The translations under genes and the position numbers were made by a program. From NCBI RefSeq assembly GCF_964204645.1, contig NC_134027.1, forward strand, positions 11,582,485 to 11,646,484: a stretch of 64,000 nt of DNA. The letters are read 5' to 3'. Each line of letters starts with the position of its first letter. The stretch's first letter is position 1. The DNA comes from Tubulanus polymorphus (lineage: Eukaryota > Nemertea > Palaeonemertea > Tubulaniformes > Tubulanidae). Shown piece after piece: positions 36,582 through 50,500 of the stretch. The notes under the pieces are model-generated. The model made no database searches. It was given only the letters and a program-made list of their open reading frames with translations, and was not told the origin of the DNA.

Positions 36582-36841
36582 CGATTGGCCGTTGATATTT
36601 TCATTAACTTCATTTAATAAGAAAGAGAGTATGAAGGGTCACATCCGTTGTTAGTATATACTTAAATTGAAAGCATTTCAAATGAAGAACTTGGATTTTT
36701 AAGCAGTTAGATCTACCGGGTATTTTGAATCCCATGTATCAAAGTATGTCTTTCAAGTTCATCAAGACAATAGACTTCAGTATGTTGTAACCCTGTTAAA
36801 ATTTGTTCTCAATTGAGCTGCGATATCTGTGTTCGATGGTA

Positions 36842-36998
36842 CAGTAGAACCCGCTTAATTCGGATCATTTTGGACCAAACAAATTAATCTTATTTAAGGG
36901 AGATCCGCATTAAAAGTCATTTTCTTGTATATTAATGAAGAAATGGACTGCAAATCATGCCCTAATTAGACCAAAATCCGGATTAGCGGGTTTGACTG
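36842..36998. mobile_element. pogo-like MITE, family B copy 2
   Basis: The 157-bp element has ends CAGTAGAACCCGCTTAATTC and the inverse-type GATTAGCGGGTTTGACTG. TA flanks both sides (36840-36841, 36999-37000). Related to 13656-13826. Confidence 0.78.
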
Positions 36999-37000
36999 TA

Positions 37001-38000
37001 ATAACGAAGTAATGAGAACCAATTTTCAACAAATACTGAAATTCATCAGTTATATATTGCATCAATGGAATATACAATTTTGATCTCACGATGTACCTAT
37101 GAAGTATTTATTAAGTCTGCATCTCTTGGTCACATGTCAGTGAGTTAATACAGTAGACACTTCAATTTTATCTGGAATTTGATCTAATCAGATAATTTGT
37201 ATTACAGTAGACTCTGCTTGCCTCAGATCTCGCTCGACCAACTTATTCTCTGAAGTAAGCGAATTCTGGAGCAGGGGATGCTCGAGGCTACAGCTCTTAG
37301 GGGCTGGCTGCAGGTTACAGATTATCTGAAGGGGTGTTTCCGGGCTACATACGGTAAAACCAGAGGTAATGGGTTCTTGCCGCATGAATTAGTGTTTTAA
37401 GTAATTTTTCTGGGACATGTGATCAATGACTGCGTGGCTAGCAGAGTCTACTATATATTTATGGTCCACCTACAGTTAACATCAATGTTGGTAATATGTG
37501 ATGTTTAATGCGATTTCTTATGAACCGAATAAATTTCAACGATCCTAGTCCTGTCTACACTAAATTTTCGAAGTTTTCTTAGAAGCCGAATTTTATACCA
37601 TTTAAAAAAGAATATCTCTAATTCAAATTAGGTGTTGATTCGAGTAAGACAATGAAAACTTAGTTCATATTCTGTTGCAATGATTCTGAGATTTGTGATA
37701 GATCCCCTTAATCTAGACGAGGCATAATTAATTCATTGCTCATGAAAACTATTGTCTTCATTTCATCCCCGATTTCATCTTGTGCTATATTTATCTAGGC
37801 TGCTGTGCTCATCTGTTATTTTTCTAGTCTTTACATCATCAATGATTGCGCAACATCCGAATAAATCTGCAATATATATTTTAAATCGAAGTAGTTGTTG
37901 TCATTTATCAGTAGTTTCGGCATTAGAGTCAAGGTCACTTAAGTGTACCTATCTTGAATTTCAATGAAATACGATTAGGATGCTACAGGAGTCGTGACTT
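37001..38000. other. no gene seen
   Basis: Short open frames only. AATAAA near 37529 could be a late polyadenylation signal for the KEEL-type CRELD transcript, but this is not supported by anything else. Confidence 0.3.
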
Positions 38001-38260
38001 TTCAATTCTGAGAAGATGGCCATCTTGAGTTCTATCGACCCAATTATTCTTACGATGATTGGCCCTACGCTAGGATCGACAAATATGAAACATCAAGAAA
38101 ATCTTAATTCTGATGGCCCCAATTATTTTGGAGGTGGATACAATTACATGATTAAACAAGATATCAAAATCCATTGAAGCATCTTCAAAGCTTCCCCAAA
38201 TTATTATATTCCATCTATGGATAGACGCACAGGCGACACCTGAAAGCAGTAGTTAAGTAA
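38000..38260 (+). repeat. diverged copy of the 'CTACGGACGG' dispersed repeat
   Basis: The words GGCCATCTTGAGTTCTATCG, AAGCATCTTCAAAGCTTCCC and ATTCCATCTATGGATAGACG follow the same order as in the 3' part of the 10973-12358 element. They are heavily substituted. Confidence 0.55.
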
Positions 38261-39560
38261 TGCAGGTGGGATTTCTGTTGGCTGCAATGATAATTTGATT
38301 CGAGAAATAATCGAGCATTTACTGGGGAATTTTCATGCAATTACTAGGTAAGCGTCTTGTCCCATATATTTTCAATTTGATAAAATGTAGCGTTCAAATG
38401 TAGTACTTCGTATTTCCCTTTCATTCGTACAAAAATTGTTGGTCCTTATTGATATGAATTAAAGAAACTTGACTATAACCATTTGTGAGGTGTATTTGTT
38501 TGAAATAAACGTCGGATTTCGATTATCAAAATCACGGCAGATGACAACTGCCAGCTTGATTGAATTGGTTCACTATAGCAAACTGCTAATCAGTTTATCC
38601 GAAACAAACAAATGTACTTGTATGAGCAAATCGGTTCATAAACCGGTCTAAAGAAATACTAAAATACTATAGATACTCTGATCTCAGCAGATCTTCCGTC
38701 ACTGTCTTCAAGGTTATCGTTGCTGTGATCACTGGTCAATACAGAACTGTTGAAGCCTGCACAGATTGCGTTCATCGTATTCAAACAAAACAAAACATCA
38801 CGATTTATAGAGAAAATAACATACTAATTTTATTTTCTGCTATTTAACAATTGAGACATTGAAATCGATCAAAATGGAGTAAACATTAATGGGAAGATTT
38901 GCATAGCTGTGGAAAATGAAGAAAAAATTTCCATCGAATGAAATAAATGAATAGCCTTCATAAATTCCCTCTATGGATTCCAGGGGCATTCTTGGGGTCA
39001 AAGTTGAAACTGGTCTACGAAATGGGGCCCTTGAGACTCAGCCAGGTAATGACGAAAGAGCGAAAAGATTCGGAAAAGTTTAGCGTTTTTTGCCACACGA
39101 AACTGAACCGAACCAGATTTCAACTGAAACGAGAGATTTGCTGATTTCATCCGTACCAGGTTGGGAAGAGTCTACAGTAATACTGTTATCGGATCTATGG
39201 CTGCACCGGCCCCCCTCAGACATTTGATCATCCGATTTATAATTGCCCATGCTTCTGTGATCAGGACCACGCTGAAGGTGGGTGTATGCCAAATCGGTGA
39301 AATTGTGCGGCAAAGGTCATTGACCTATGTGCCCTTATGACTGCCATCGATGCTAGTCATACATGTTCTACTTCCTGAGACGCGATGCAACTCCCTCCCA
39401 GTCGCAAATGACCATGGGACAGACAGAAATTAGTCACACACTGTCGCTAATGATCGCAGTCCAAATAGCAATGAATATCCGAAGAGGTTTGCGTCTGGCT
39501 GCAGATTGATATCTGCGTAGCTAATTAGATATAGGTTTAAACTTGAATAGGTGAAGAGGA
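38261..39560. other. no gene seen
   Basis: Several short open frames without recognisable domains; no clear repeats. Confidence 0.3.
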
Positions 39561-39562
39561 TA

Positions 39563-39825
39563 CTGGGGCGGATCTAGGAATATAACAAGGCTCAGATCCA
39601 GAAGGTATTCCTCGGTCAGAGCAGCCATGCCAAAGATGGGGTCCCATCTAGGGTTAGACATTTTTGAAGAAATATCCATTCTAATAGATGCAATTTTCAA
39701 CACGATAAGTGTCAGATTTGTAGGTTTCTACAGTTATCTGTTTTGATGAAAAGGATAACCTTGATGGGAAATGGGAAGGCAGGAGTCCAGAATCCCCGAG
39801 GCCAGCCCCTAAATTCGCCCCTGGG
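39563..39825. mobile_element. hAT-like MITE (GGGGCGGATC ends), copy 1
   Basis: It starts CTGGGGCGGATCTAGG and ends AAATTCGCCCCTGG. Related elements with the same ends are at 46293-46642 and 47613-47846, and decayed ones at about 46785-46980 and 63705-63960. The CAGGGGCGG start suits hAT-type non-autonomous elements. Confidence 0.55.
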
Positions 39826-40231
39826 ATATCAAAGTAAGTACGGTAATCAATTAAAATCATAATTCCACATACCAAGAGACGAAGAAACATTTCTTTAACG
39901 ATAACAAGTACTTGAAATGACACTTTGGGAAGATTGATTAACATAAATTCATGCGAAAGTATGAATCAGCGAGACAGTGAAGAATTTTCAGGGATTTCAC
40001 TCTGAAAAATTTCATTCATTTCATCCCAAGTGAAGAAATCCTTTAAGATATAATAATAACAGTTTTCCAGATAAAAAATATTACGACAATTCTATATTCT
40101 TCAGTCGTATTTCGCGTTATTAATGCCCCAAGCAGTTCCGTGCATTTCATGCCACAAATTGTAAAACGTATCTCAAATAAATGCTAAATAAGAATACAAA
40201 ATGTAAGGTTAAGTAGCGTAAGCAAATCGTA

Positions 40232-40839
40232 CAGGCAAGCCCGCTTAATCGTGATGGATATCAAGGATCCTCTGACGATTGTAAAATACAAACTGAACTT
40301 AACAAATACACAACATATTACAGTTGAAAATCAAGTTGTCAGGGATAAGCTGTAAACCTTAACCCCAGGGCTAACATCCTCGCTTGCCAGGGGTCCAGTA
40401 TCACTCCCAAACTCGCTTCCACCAGCCCCCTGGCCTCACGAAGCGTGATTTCATTACTGGCGCTCTTGCGCATGACGTCATATATCGATTTGCGAAATAC
40501 ATCCTTGTTCAGTAAAACGTTCGCTGATTGGTCCATTTAACGGGAAAACCAATAGAAGCCTAAAGTCGTTTGTTACAAGCGCTGTAATTGGTACGACCGG
40601 CTTCTGGTCGACTAGGAACGACTCCAACGACTCGTGAGGTCAAGGGGTTCGGCGAACAGCTTTAGCCTAGTGGGTTCGAATCCCTTGACGGGTGAAGATG
40701 CAGGGCTAACAAAGAGTTAATGCCCATCGATAAAATTGGTCCCTAAGGGTCTGTTTGATCTTCACTTGATTACACTAATTGAGTCAACAAGGTTTAAAGA
40801 TGAACTCGAAAAACTTTGTTCAGATTAAGCAGGCTTGAC
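40232..40839. mobile_element. composite TIR element with AAGC(C/T)(C/T)GCTTAATC ends
   Basis: The left end CAGGCAAGCCCGCTTAATC and right end GATTAAGCAGGCTTGACG are inverted and related to pogo-like family B. Inside lie a piece of the 20957-21075 family (CATCCTCGCTTGCCAGGGG at 40376) and a tRNA-like B-box GGGTTCGAATCCC near 40673. A 65-codon minus frame at 40339-40536 (with LREARGLVEASLGVILDP) is also inside. That frame looks protein-like but I do not recognise it. Confidence 0.45.
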
Positions 40840-40983
40840 GGTTTCGTTAAATGTTCAAATTTTCTATACCAGGATGTGCTAACATATGAAAGTAGCTAAA
40901 TTTGCCTGTGGAATCTTTACTGCCCAATTTCAACCCCACCTATATCTACATTTCAGTGTTTCACATTAAAAATTTAAAACCAA

Positions 40984-41129
40984 GGCGCCAGTTGCACCGT
41001 CATAGCTTACCCGGTAAGTTTAAGACCTGTCTAAACCATCCTGGTTCTATGGACGATCTAACAAGCTAAGAAGAGTCTTATGATTTAAGACCACATTTGC
41101 ACGTAAATCATGACCGAGCAACTGGCTCC
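40984..41129. mobile_element. MITE with GCCAGTTGC ends
   Basis: The left end GGCGCCAGTTGCACCGTCAT and right end ATGACCGAGCAACTGGCTCC are inverted over about 146 bp. The interior has two opposed AAGACC/GGTCTTA-type words. A likely relative is at 59890-60046 in STIMATE intron 2. Confidence 0.6.
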
Positions 41130-41594
41130 AGAACACTAAACGAAAAATCTTTTGTTCAGTTGTTCAATTTTAGAAAGATTTAGATTTTTCCACTGAAGTT
41201 TTATACCCGATAATGATGATTTGGAGCGAAACAAGGTGGCGACGAGCCAGCTTGATACGATGCTCTCACGATCAACCATTTGTATCCTACTCACGGCTAC
41301 TGCTCGTAAACGCGACAAACGTCTGTTCGCGGCTCCGTGAGTTTTCAAACGCTAACTAAATCTGTAAACCTAACCTTTTTAGCGGTCAAACAAGAAACCG
41401 TTCGACTAACGATAATATCATGGCGCTGCCACGTCAACGTTACGTTTCGAAAAAATCTTCGTATTCAACTATTTCAACAATTACCGTATTTACAGATAAC
41501 GTATCAACTCTTAAACTCAACAAAATCTTTAAATATCTATCTCTATATCACAATGATTGCTTGTTTACGATTCGATAATCAGACGATCGATATT

Positions 41595-44500
41595 TCATTT
41601 GGCGAATTGTTCGTAAAATGCGATTTTCACGCGTTCGACTTGATGGCAAAGCTTGATCGCTGGTCCCAGTTTTAAGTCCATGTGCTCTTGAACTGTCGGC
41701 AACGTTAACAGCAACAAGGCTTGGCCGTCGATTTCCTATAGAGATAAATGATAATTTTTCTTCATCAAATACATTCGGATGCTCTAAAGTGCAATTGTAT
41801 CGGGCTTCTTGGAGTGTAGCTGTGGCAAGGTGGATGCATCAGGTTCGGCTTGCGCACTTCTATTTTCTTCTACTGTTTCAATCAAAATCGAAAGATCTTA
41901 ACTAGCAAGTGAATCGATGCAAGGCTAATCAATGAGAGCCCCAAGGGGCACTATGGCCAGCCTGTCGGCTATTTATAAATAGCAAATGAGGCAATGTGGG
42001 TTATATTTGTCAAAAGATACTCTCCCCGCTCAATATAATTTACACAGTTCAACAAAACAATACCTAACACCAATTAGAAAATTTAATTTCATATCTTTTT
42101 GGTGGCTCATATGTTGATATTTAGATCAGAGCCCAAAAAATCCAGTTGAAAGATGAGTTTGACGACGTAAAAGACCCAACCGATCGGGAGAGCTGGACAC
42201 GCAGGACACCATTTGTCCGAGTGAAATCAAACTTACATGTTCCTTGAAAAGTCTCGCGAAGTTAGCACAATCGGTTCCTTTAACGAATTGTATCACGTCT
42301 TGAACGCTCCATTCCAACGGATTTGTTTCTAAATACAGCATATCTTCGGGTTTCACCGGCTGGACATAGAACGGAAGAAAACAATACTAAACATATAGAC
42401 CTACAAATTTTCAATAGCCCACTGAGACTAGATGGACTAAAAAAGAGAAAGGTTTCCTCGATTAAGTAATAAATTTCAATGTTATGACATTATCCTGAAA
42501 ATCTTTATCAGACAATCAGAAATACTGGCAGAACTGGTAGATACTTAATAATGCGGAAGATAGCTACAAGAAGAAAACTATAGTCATAACTTAGAAATAA
42601 ATCATTAACTCAAGGCAACTTTTCAGACACTCCTTTCATTCCAAGTGCAGTATTGTTTACATTTCTATGATTTTTCAATTAAATATCATACATCATTTTG
42701 CCCTCAATTATCTGATCAATCGAATAAGTCATCAGTGCCAAAAACAGCCGATAATCAAGCGTGCACGAAAATACACATACTTTATAAGACTGACTAGTCG
42801 ACGGAGACTTAGGCGGTGGAATATCATTTTTCGTCAGCATGATCTTCTTATGCGTGCGGCGCTCGAACGAGAATTTCGGCAGTTTCGCACCGCGCGTTTT
42901 CACACCCGACGGCGGCGATGGCAGCGAGCGCAGGTAGCGGCGTTTCTTGCGCTTTTTCACGGCGGCCGCCGCGCCGCGTATGTCCGAACTGTTCGATTGT
43001 TTGCTCTCCGTGCTCTTGTTGTCGTCGTCGTCGTTGGCCTCTTGCGGCGTGCCGTCACTGTCGGCCGACGGTCGCTTCTTACGAAACAGCAGGTTCACGC
43101 GGCGCCGACGTTTGCCCGGTTTTTTCGGCCCATTTTCCAGGTTCGTGTGACCGCCCGGCGGCCGACCGATTTTCCTCTTTTTCTTCTTGCCGTAATAGTA
43201 CGCTGTGTATACAACAAAATACGAAATTGTACGAATCAAAAACATTTGGTGAACTAGATGGGCAGATTTTTTGGGGTTCGGAAGGTGCAAGTGATATAAC
43301 AACCTTATTCTGGCAACAAAGCCAGGAATCAGAAGGGCAACAATCTAGACCAGGCTAGGTTATCATACCTCTGATTGTAGTAGTTCTCACCAAAAATATC
43401 AGGAATTTGACAAAACGGTAGTTCAATTGAAAATGAAATAGATATGAACTAAAAATTTTATTGGTTTTGAGAGAATTTTGATACTGGGGTAGTTGAACTC
43501 TTAGAAAGAAAAGAAACTACTCTCAAATAGAAATCATAATCAAATCTGAATTTTCATTTTCATGCAATCTAAGGGCATTTTAAGCTAAACTATCTGAGGA
43601 ATAATTCGATCAACTCGTTTGTTTTTTCATCGCAATTTTCAGTAGGGCATTTTCAGCTGAACTCCCCCGAACACCAGCACCTTGGATCCACCACTGGGAG
43701 CAGACGTGGCCTTCCTCAGAAAATTTGCAAGAATTCAAGCACATTCTGAGATCATTTCCTCACATAAAATATAACTATATTCAGGGGGTGTTCTAAACTG
43801 TAATTGAACGTACTGTATTTGGTTTTAGTGAGCTGTGAGCAGTTTTCCGGGCATTCGCTGCCGACGTAATGAGGACCGAACATGTTTGGACAACATTCCA
43901 ATTTGATGCACATTTGTCGACAGAATTCCTCGATTTGTCCCGCGCTACGACATATTTCAACAATGGCGCGATAACTTTTGCCTTTATACCTGTGAATGCG
44001 AATCAGAAGAAATTACCTCGATAATACGATCAGTTCATGATAATTCAGACTTGATTTTCAACGATCTAATTATTTGCGAAAGGTTAGATTTTTCGTTTCT
44101 CCCATCGTTTGAATTCAAATCAATACGATCTTTACTTTTTATTTCTTCAGTACTTTCAAGATTTCATCCAGAAAATACTTGAATCAAAAAAAATTTAATT
44201 TTCATTTTTCTGTTTCCATTTTAAAATGTTTTTTACTTTTTCTGTTTCCCTGTTCCCATCCACTTTAAAATTTCCGTGGAAGTAAAAAAAAATTTCATTC
44301 TATATTTTTCCTAAAAAAAACCTGTATTCCAAAGACCAGTAGTTATACAAAGCCCTAAAACGTGTACACAGTATCCAGCAAGCACGTACTTCGCCTTCAA
44401 CATCTGCTGAAGCATCCGCGGATTCGGTTCGCCTTCGAGCTGTATCTCTCTAAGCACGCGACTCGACTTGTACGCGACGTTGATCAACATCGACAACACC

Positions 44501-47500
44501 TCTTTCATCACCAGTATAACCGGACCGGGCCCGACGCACTTCGGCAGCTCGGCGATACGACCTTTGCTGAGGAACGGTCCCGAAAAGCAACGATGGTTGA
44601 AATAGATTTTCGGACACCAAGCTCCGGTTTCACCTGAAAACGACACGGATCGGTTTACGGGTTGTAGTTGCGATGAACACCGCACGGAAACCGGTAACGA
44701 AATACGTACCACTATCGCCGTCCTTCATGATGTTAAAAGCCGTGTTTCTGAAGTCTTCTGGAGTGCAATGGTCACCTAATGAGCGCCTACAATGTAGGAT
44801 ACATTCTTCTAATTGAATACTTCAAATGAGTTTTTATTACATTATTACATCGATGTTCGCGATACCTATCATGATTTCTGGATTAAAGATCGAAAGGGAA
44901 AGGACAACTAATATGTTAAAACGCTCGCAACCTCTTAAGTCATGTACTATAAGGTTCAAATTTGTCAATTAACTTCTTGACACAAACGCCAACCTCTATG
45001 GGAAGACAGAGGTCTAGAGAATCCCACATTGATCGGCCCCTCACTATTTCACCATCGCACCGATTAGAGAGGGTCATGAAGTGGTTTTTGAGATATGGTT
45101 CAAGGTCATTTTTATAACCAACCACACCTTATTTTAATAATAATTTTGCATTCTTTAATTACGTCAAAAATAACACTTTGAATTACTGATTCATTCAATA
45201 AGAAAGTATGACCTCATTCTATTGTTATTTTATGTTACTAACGATGAATTTCTAGTTTAGATTAAACAAAGATGCTTTATAATTAATTATATGACTTGTT
45301 TATGTCTTCTGAAAAATATCGTGATGGAACAATGGCCACCGTGGCATTCTGAGACCCACTTATAAATATGACTTGAAGAGATTTTACGTACTCTGGTTGA
45401 ACGACAGCAATCTTCCGCCTGCGGAATCCTGCTTTTTTAGGTGGCCTCAACGGGTAGCCATTGCTTTCACACCAGCCGACTGGGAATATATCGTGCGAAT
45501 CGACGTCGACTATGTGCGTCGAGATCAGCTTCGACGAATTATCCAAGTGAATCCACATCAGTTGTCCGACGATTTTCGTAATCGTCGCCGCGCAAATCTG
45601 ATACGGCTGAGCCGGGTTGACGCTTTCTAATTTCATACCGCGTTTAAACTCGTGTTCGGTAATCTCCTACAAAAACACCCAAAAAAAGTCTCGGTCTTAG
45701 TTTTTTCGATCGACGTTAGAAAAATGGCAGAACGGGCGTAACTAATTTACCAAATTGAAGGCATCCTTCGGTGCTATATCCGCCTTACAATTCTGAATGT
45801 ATTCGTTCCAGTCGAAGTCCGAGTCCGGGCATCCTAAATCGAGTGAAACACGAAACACTTACTAAATAAATAACACATCCAGGGTGGAAGCTATTGGCTG
45901 TTTGTGCTGGCTCTTCTAACTTGTAATTGGATAACGAAAAATTCCACAATCATTAAAAGTGTATTCATTGAAATCGAATCCCATCTTTATAGAAACAGTA
46001 AACATTCATTACTATCTCTTCATAGAAACAGTAAACATTCATTCGGTTTCTTCATAGAAACAGTAAACATTCATTCTGTTTCTTCATAGAAACAGTAAAA
46101 ATTCATTCTGTTTCTTCATAGAAACAGTAAACATTCATTGTTTCTTCATAGAAACAGTGAACATTCATTACTGTTTCTTCGTTGAAACAGTAAACATTCC
46201 TGCTTTTTTTCATAGAAACAGTGAACATTCATTTCTGTTTCTCCCACCATGGGGTAAGATAAATCTTGAAACTGTCAGAAAAATATAATTTACAGGGGCG
46301 GATCTAGAGCTCAATTTTGGGGGGGGGCACCTAATAAATGTAGCTATGATGATACTGTATTGACACAAAGCGGCGTAGGCGCGAGACGTTCCTACGCTTT
46401 GCGCCTGCGGCGCGAAGCCCCTGCGGTGGTCTGGGGGTCCTTCTCACAGAAAATTTTTGAAATTTAACTTTGTTTTGGGGCCATTTCCTGCATTCTGAGG
46501 CAAGAATTCATGACGAATACTTTCCCCTTATTAAACTCTATGATAGCGTGGCGTTTATATTAAGCGAGTGGCGGGAGGTCGGTCGAAAAAAAACGATCTT
46601 CAAGTATTTTCTTCACGGGCCCCCTCCCTAGATCCGCGCCTGCTTTAAAGGTCAATGGAAGTACCCAATGGGCCTAAGGGATTTGACGCATTACAGCAAG
46701 ATTTGATGAGCTATTTAAATTCTGGATACAAAGAACAAAATGGTCATTACAAACAGTTTTTCCGATTCCCCAAGTTCATTGGAACAACAGGCCTGGATCC
46801 ACGGGGACGCTTTGGGTGCTAGAGTTCAAACATTTCTAAGTACATGTACTAGGATACGAGATGATCAAGCAGCACCAAAAAGCGCTCAGAATAAATGAAA
46901 ATTGGACTCATTTTTCACCATTTTCTTGGGGATGACTGGTTAAGACATCCCCACTTTGAAAATCCTGGATCCGCCCTTGAAAAAGGTTTACGAACCTTTA
47001 GGTGGCGTTATACGAATGCCTTTTTGATAGGCCCAGTTGACGGGGAATATGATCGGCGAATTCGCATGGCAGCAGATCCGTAACGGTTTGATGTCAGGTG
47101 TTAAATCGTCGATTTCGATTATGAAATAGATGTCGTTGATCACTTCCTTCACGGTGCCGGGGCAGATCTGATTGCGATTGATCGGGTGAATCACTTCGAG
47201 CTTCACCCCCGCCTTGAATTTATGGGGCTCCAGTTCATCCTGGTCCTGAACATAGAAGACATATATAATTATCATCGAGCGTGATTCAAATCAAGATTGT
47301 CGATGTAGCATTCAAAACTCGTAGAAGAACAAAATACAACAATAACCCGCTTAAAATACCGATCAGTACCGACCGATGAAATCTACCTAGAAATCCAAAT
47401 CGAGCATCGTTTTCTATAATTGGGCCTATTGGTAAGAACAGACTGTAATCAAGTGTGACATGTTGACTGTAATAATTTCAAGATGGGTAAGAATCAGCAT

Positions 47501-50500
47501 AAAACCAATTCATATTATCCTTGGATACCCCTTACCGCATTCCTGCGGTCACTATAGCTGAAGTACCTACAGCATACTGCTTTAGCCGCTTATACCTAAT
47601 GCACTGCGTAGAGGGGCGTATCCAGGGGGGTTTCAAGGGTTCTAGAATACTGTCAAGCTTTGTCTGTGCCCCTAGAGAGCCCTCGTTTGGCATGATTTGG
47701 CATAGTAAGTGCCCCTGAAAACCACAAGTTTGATGTAAAGTGCCCTTTTTTGCCGTAATTTGACATAGAAAGAGCCCTCCCCCATAGTAGTGAGTGTCCT
47801 TATACAATTCAGAATCCTCTCGAGATAGGGCCCTGGATCCGCCCCTGGCATGCATACGTAATTATGAAATATTGATTCAGTGCAGGAGTTCTCCATGAGT
47901 GTCATTGTACAAGAGCCCCAGAGGGTGCGACAACCAATTTTTGTCATTTTTTCGCTTTTCATGAAAAGATTACGATTCATTGGACTTAGAAACTTCAAAG
48001 GCCAAATGCATCATACAGTGGAACCTCGTTATAACGAACTCGGATATAACGATTCATCGGATCAATAGAATTTAGTCCTCAGTAAGACAATTTGCTTAAT
48101 TTCATACTGGATATAACGAACTATCGGTTATAACAAACAGATTTTGTTTGTCCCCTGAAGTTCGTTGTAACGAGGTTCCGCTGTATTTCTACCCACTTAG
48201 ACTAAACTCTACCATTTCCGTACTGTCAGGTCACAGAGGTCCAGTACTCAAAGAGGTTTACGCCCTTTTGGTTTCATATCACAACACTATTGATTGTCAA
48301 GCCATTTCGCTAACCTTGAACACGTCCAGTGGTGGCTTGAGATTTTCTGATTCTTTCAGTCCGTTCTGTAATATCTTCGCCCATTCATTGTAATTATCGT
48401 GATCAGCCTGGATTTCTGTGAATACGAAAAAAGAACCCGTAATTGATCCTTCAGATGAATTGTGTTGGTTAACCCTTTCAGTGCAGGCTAATTAATACCC
48501 TATAGTGCTGAAGATAATTTGAAAATTCTGAAAAATTCCACCCTAGTGTGTTGACTAACGGAAATAGCACTATAGTGTGTCTAAACCCTGGCGCGGTATC
48601 TCGTTAGTTACTAATATTTCACTATGTTTGACAGGTGCTGCCATCTTTCAAGAGAGATAATTAGTAATTACTAATTAAACCAATACACCGCAATGCGGTG
48701 TACAGTGTACTAGCAAAATCCAGCACTGATTCGTACACCGCACCGCCGTGTAGACACACTGAAAGGGTTAAATTTTAACTACAACTTCAAATGGGCAAAA
48801 AAGCTTAATCCGGATCAGATTGATTAACATTTCGATGTAATCTGGACAATATTTACAGTCAACCCAAATATGTAAATGTTTGATGATGATATATATGTAT
48901 GTATGTACGACGAGTAACTTGTAAATCCTTTTCAACCGTACTCAGACATGTACCACAAAAACCAACCGAGCTAGGCCACCGGATGTCCTCTCAAGCAAAC
49001 TTGAAATAGACATAAGTCGGAAACGTACGTACCGTCCGGACGTCTGTAAATGCAATTGTTTTCCTGCGACCACCCGATCGGATGAAGCCTCGGGTTCAAG
49101 TAGAACATCCAGAAATCGTGCGCTGCCGAATTGCTGCCTTCGTAGCGCAACAGCAAACGGCCGCCGACGTTCTCGAGAATTTTCACGATCCACACGCACT
49201 GCGGTACGAGCGCGTGTTGACATTCTAAACACATACCCTGTTTGATTTGATCGACGGGAGTCGTACCGGTTTTCTACAATTCGATATCGAACAAATCATC
49301 AATGAAATTCATACATTGTCTAATACTACATTCATCCCTGTGATCTACAAGATATCTCGTGCGTAGTTGACGTTCCAAATTGATTGATAAGCATCGACGA
49401 GCTTATGTGTACAATGTGACCACAGGGTGCCCACAGATCAGTCATTCCTGGATATAAGGAGTTTTCAATGAGTTTCATGGAGAAAATTTCATATTACCAG
49501 GAAGTGAGACAAGAAGATACACAATATCCGTGTAAGATGATAACGAGAGAAATCCCACAATAAATTCTGCCAAAACGAGAAACTGAAAAGAAGAGTACAT
49601 ATACTTGCGCAACGTTTCGGCCAAAGACTATTAGCCATCATCCGGCGTACTGACGTACATCATCAGTACGCCTGATGATGGCTAATAGTCTTTAGTCCGA
49701 AACGTTGTGCAAATATATATATATATATATACTCTTCTATTCAGTTTCTCGTTTTGGCTGAATTTATTGCAGGATTTCTCTCGTTTCCAGGAAGTGTTCG
49801 CATCACTTTCATATCCCAATTACTGTAGACTCCTCCCAAATCGGTACCTCCTACACTGCCCCTGGATCCGTCCCTGTCCCTTGGCACTGTAGGTGAATTT
49901 ACTCAGCGAATCGCTGTCATGCAATGCAAATATCTTAGCCGGAGAAATTGTGTCGCAAGCTTCAGGTGGCAGAACTGGGTGTATATATACGAGATATCTT
50001 GAAGTTGGCAGACGGGAGACGTTCGAATACGTTACACGTCAAATTATCGAAATCGATTGAAACTTACGCCATCCAGCAAATAGGAAGGGGCTGTTCGCGC
50101 ACCGGTCAATGTGTTCACTAAAAATTCCTTCCAATTATCGTACTTATGCTTGATATCTGAAAAACAACAGAAGACATCGGTTAATTCGACGATATGTTTG
50201 TACGATTTACATCATAATTTGAATAAGCATTGGAAATTAAATTGATACAGGGCTGCCAACCACTACGGAAAGCGCTATCAGTAACAAATTGAATTTTTTT
50301 CATTGAAATATGAAAGAAAATGTTCAAATCAATCAGTAATCAACAGTAAGATCCTCAGAAACATCTTTCATATGTCTGTATGCATGAAAAAAATCATATC
50401 AGTATTTCTCGTAGTTGGCAGCGGACGTGTTAAAATGTTAAACCACCAAAAATATTAATAGTCATTTAATCGAAACGAAGAAATATAAATCATTCTGATT

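Noticed and set aside
36371-36613. Minus-strand frames of 80 and 62 codons
   Set aside because: They are the antisense of the Lys/Glu-rich CRELD KEEL exon and its pyrimidine tract.
40610-40695. Possible tRNA gene
   Set aside because: B-box GGTTCGAATCCC is good, but acceptor and D arms do not pair convincingly; at most a SINE remnant inside a TIR element.
42667-43358. Plus-strand frames opposite the Sfmbt basic region
   Set aside because: Shadows of Sfmbt exon 13 (43202-42781), whose minus-strand reading has the GRPPGGH motif and correct splice phases.
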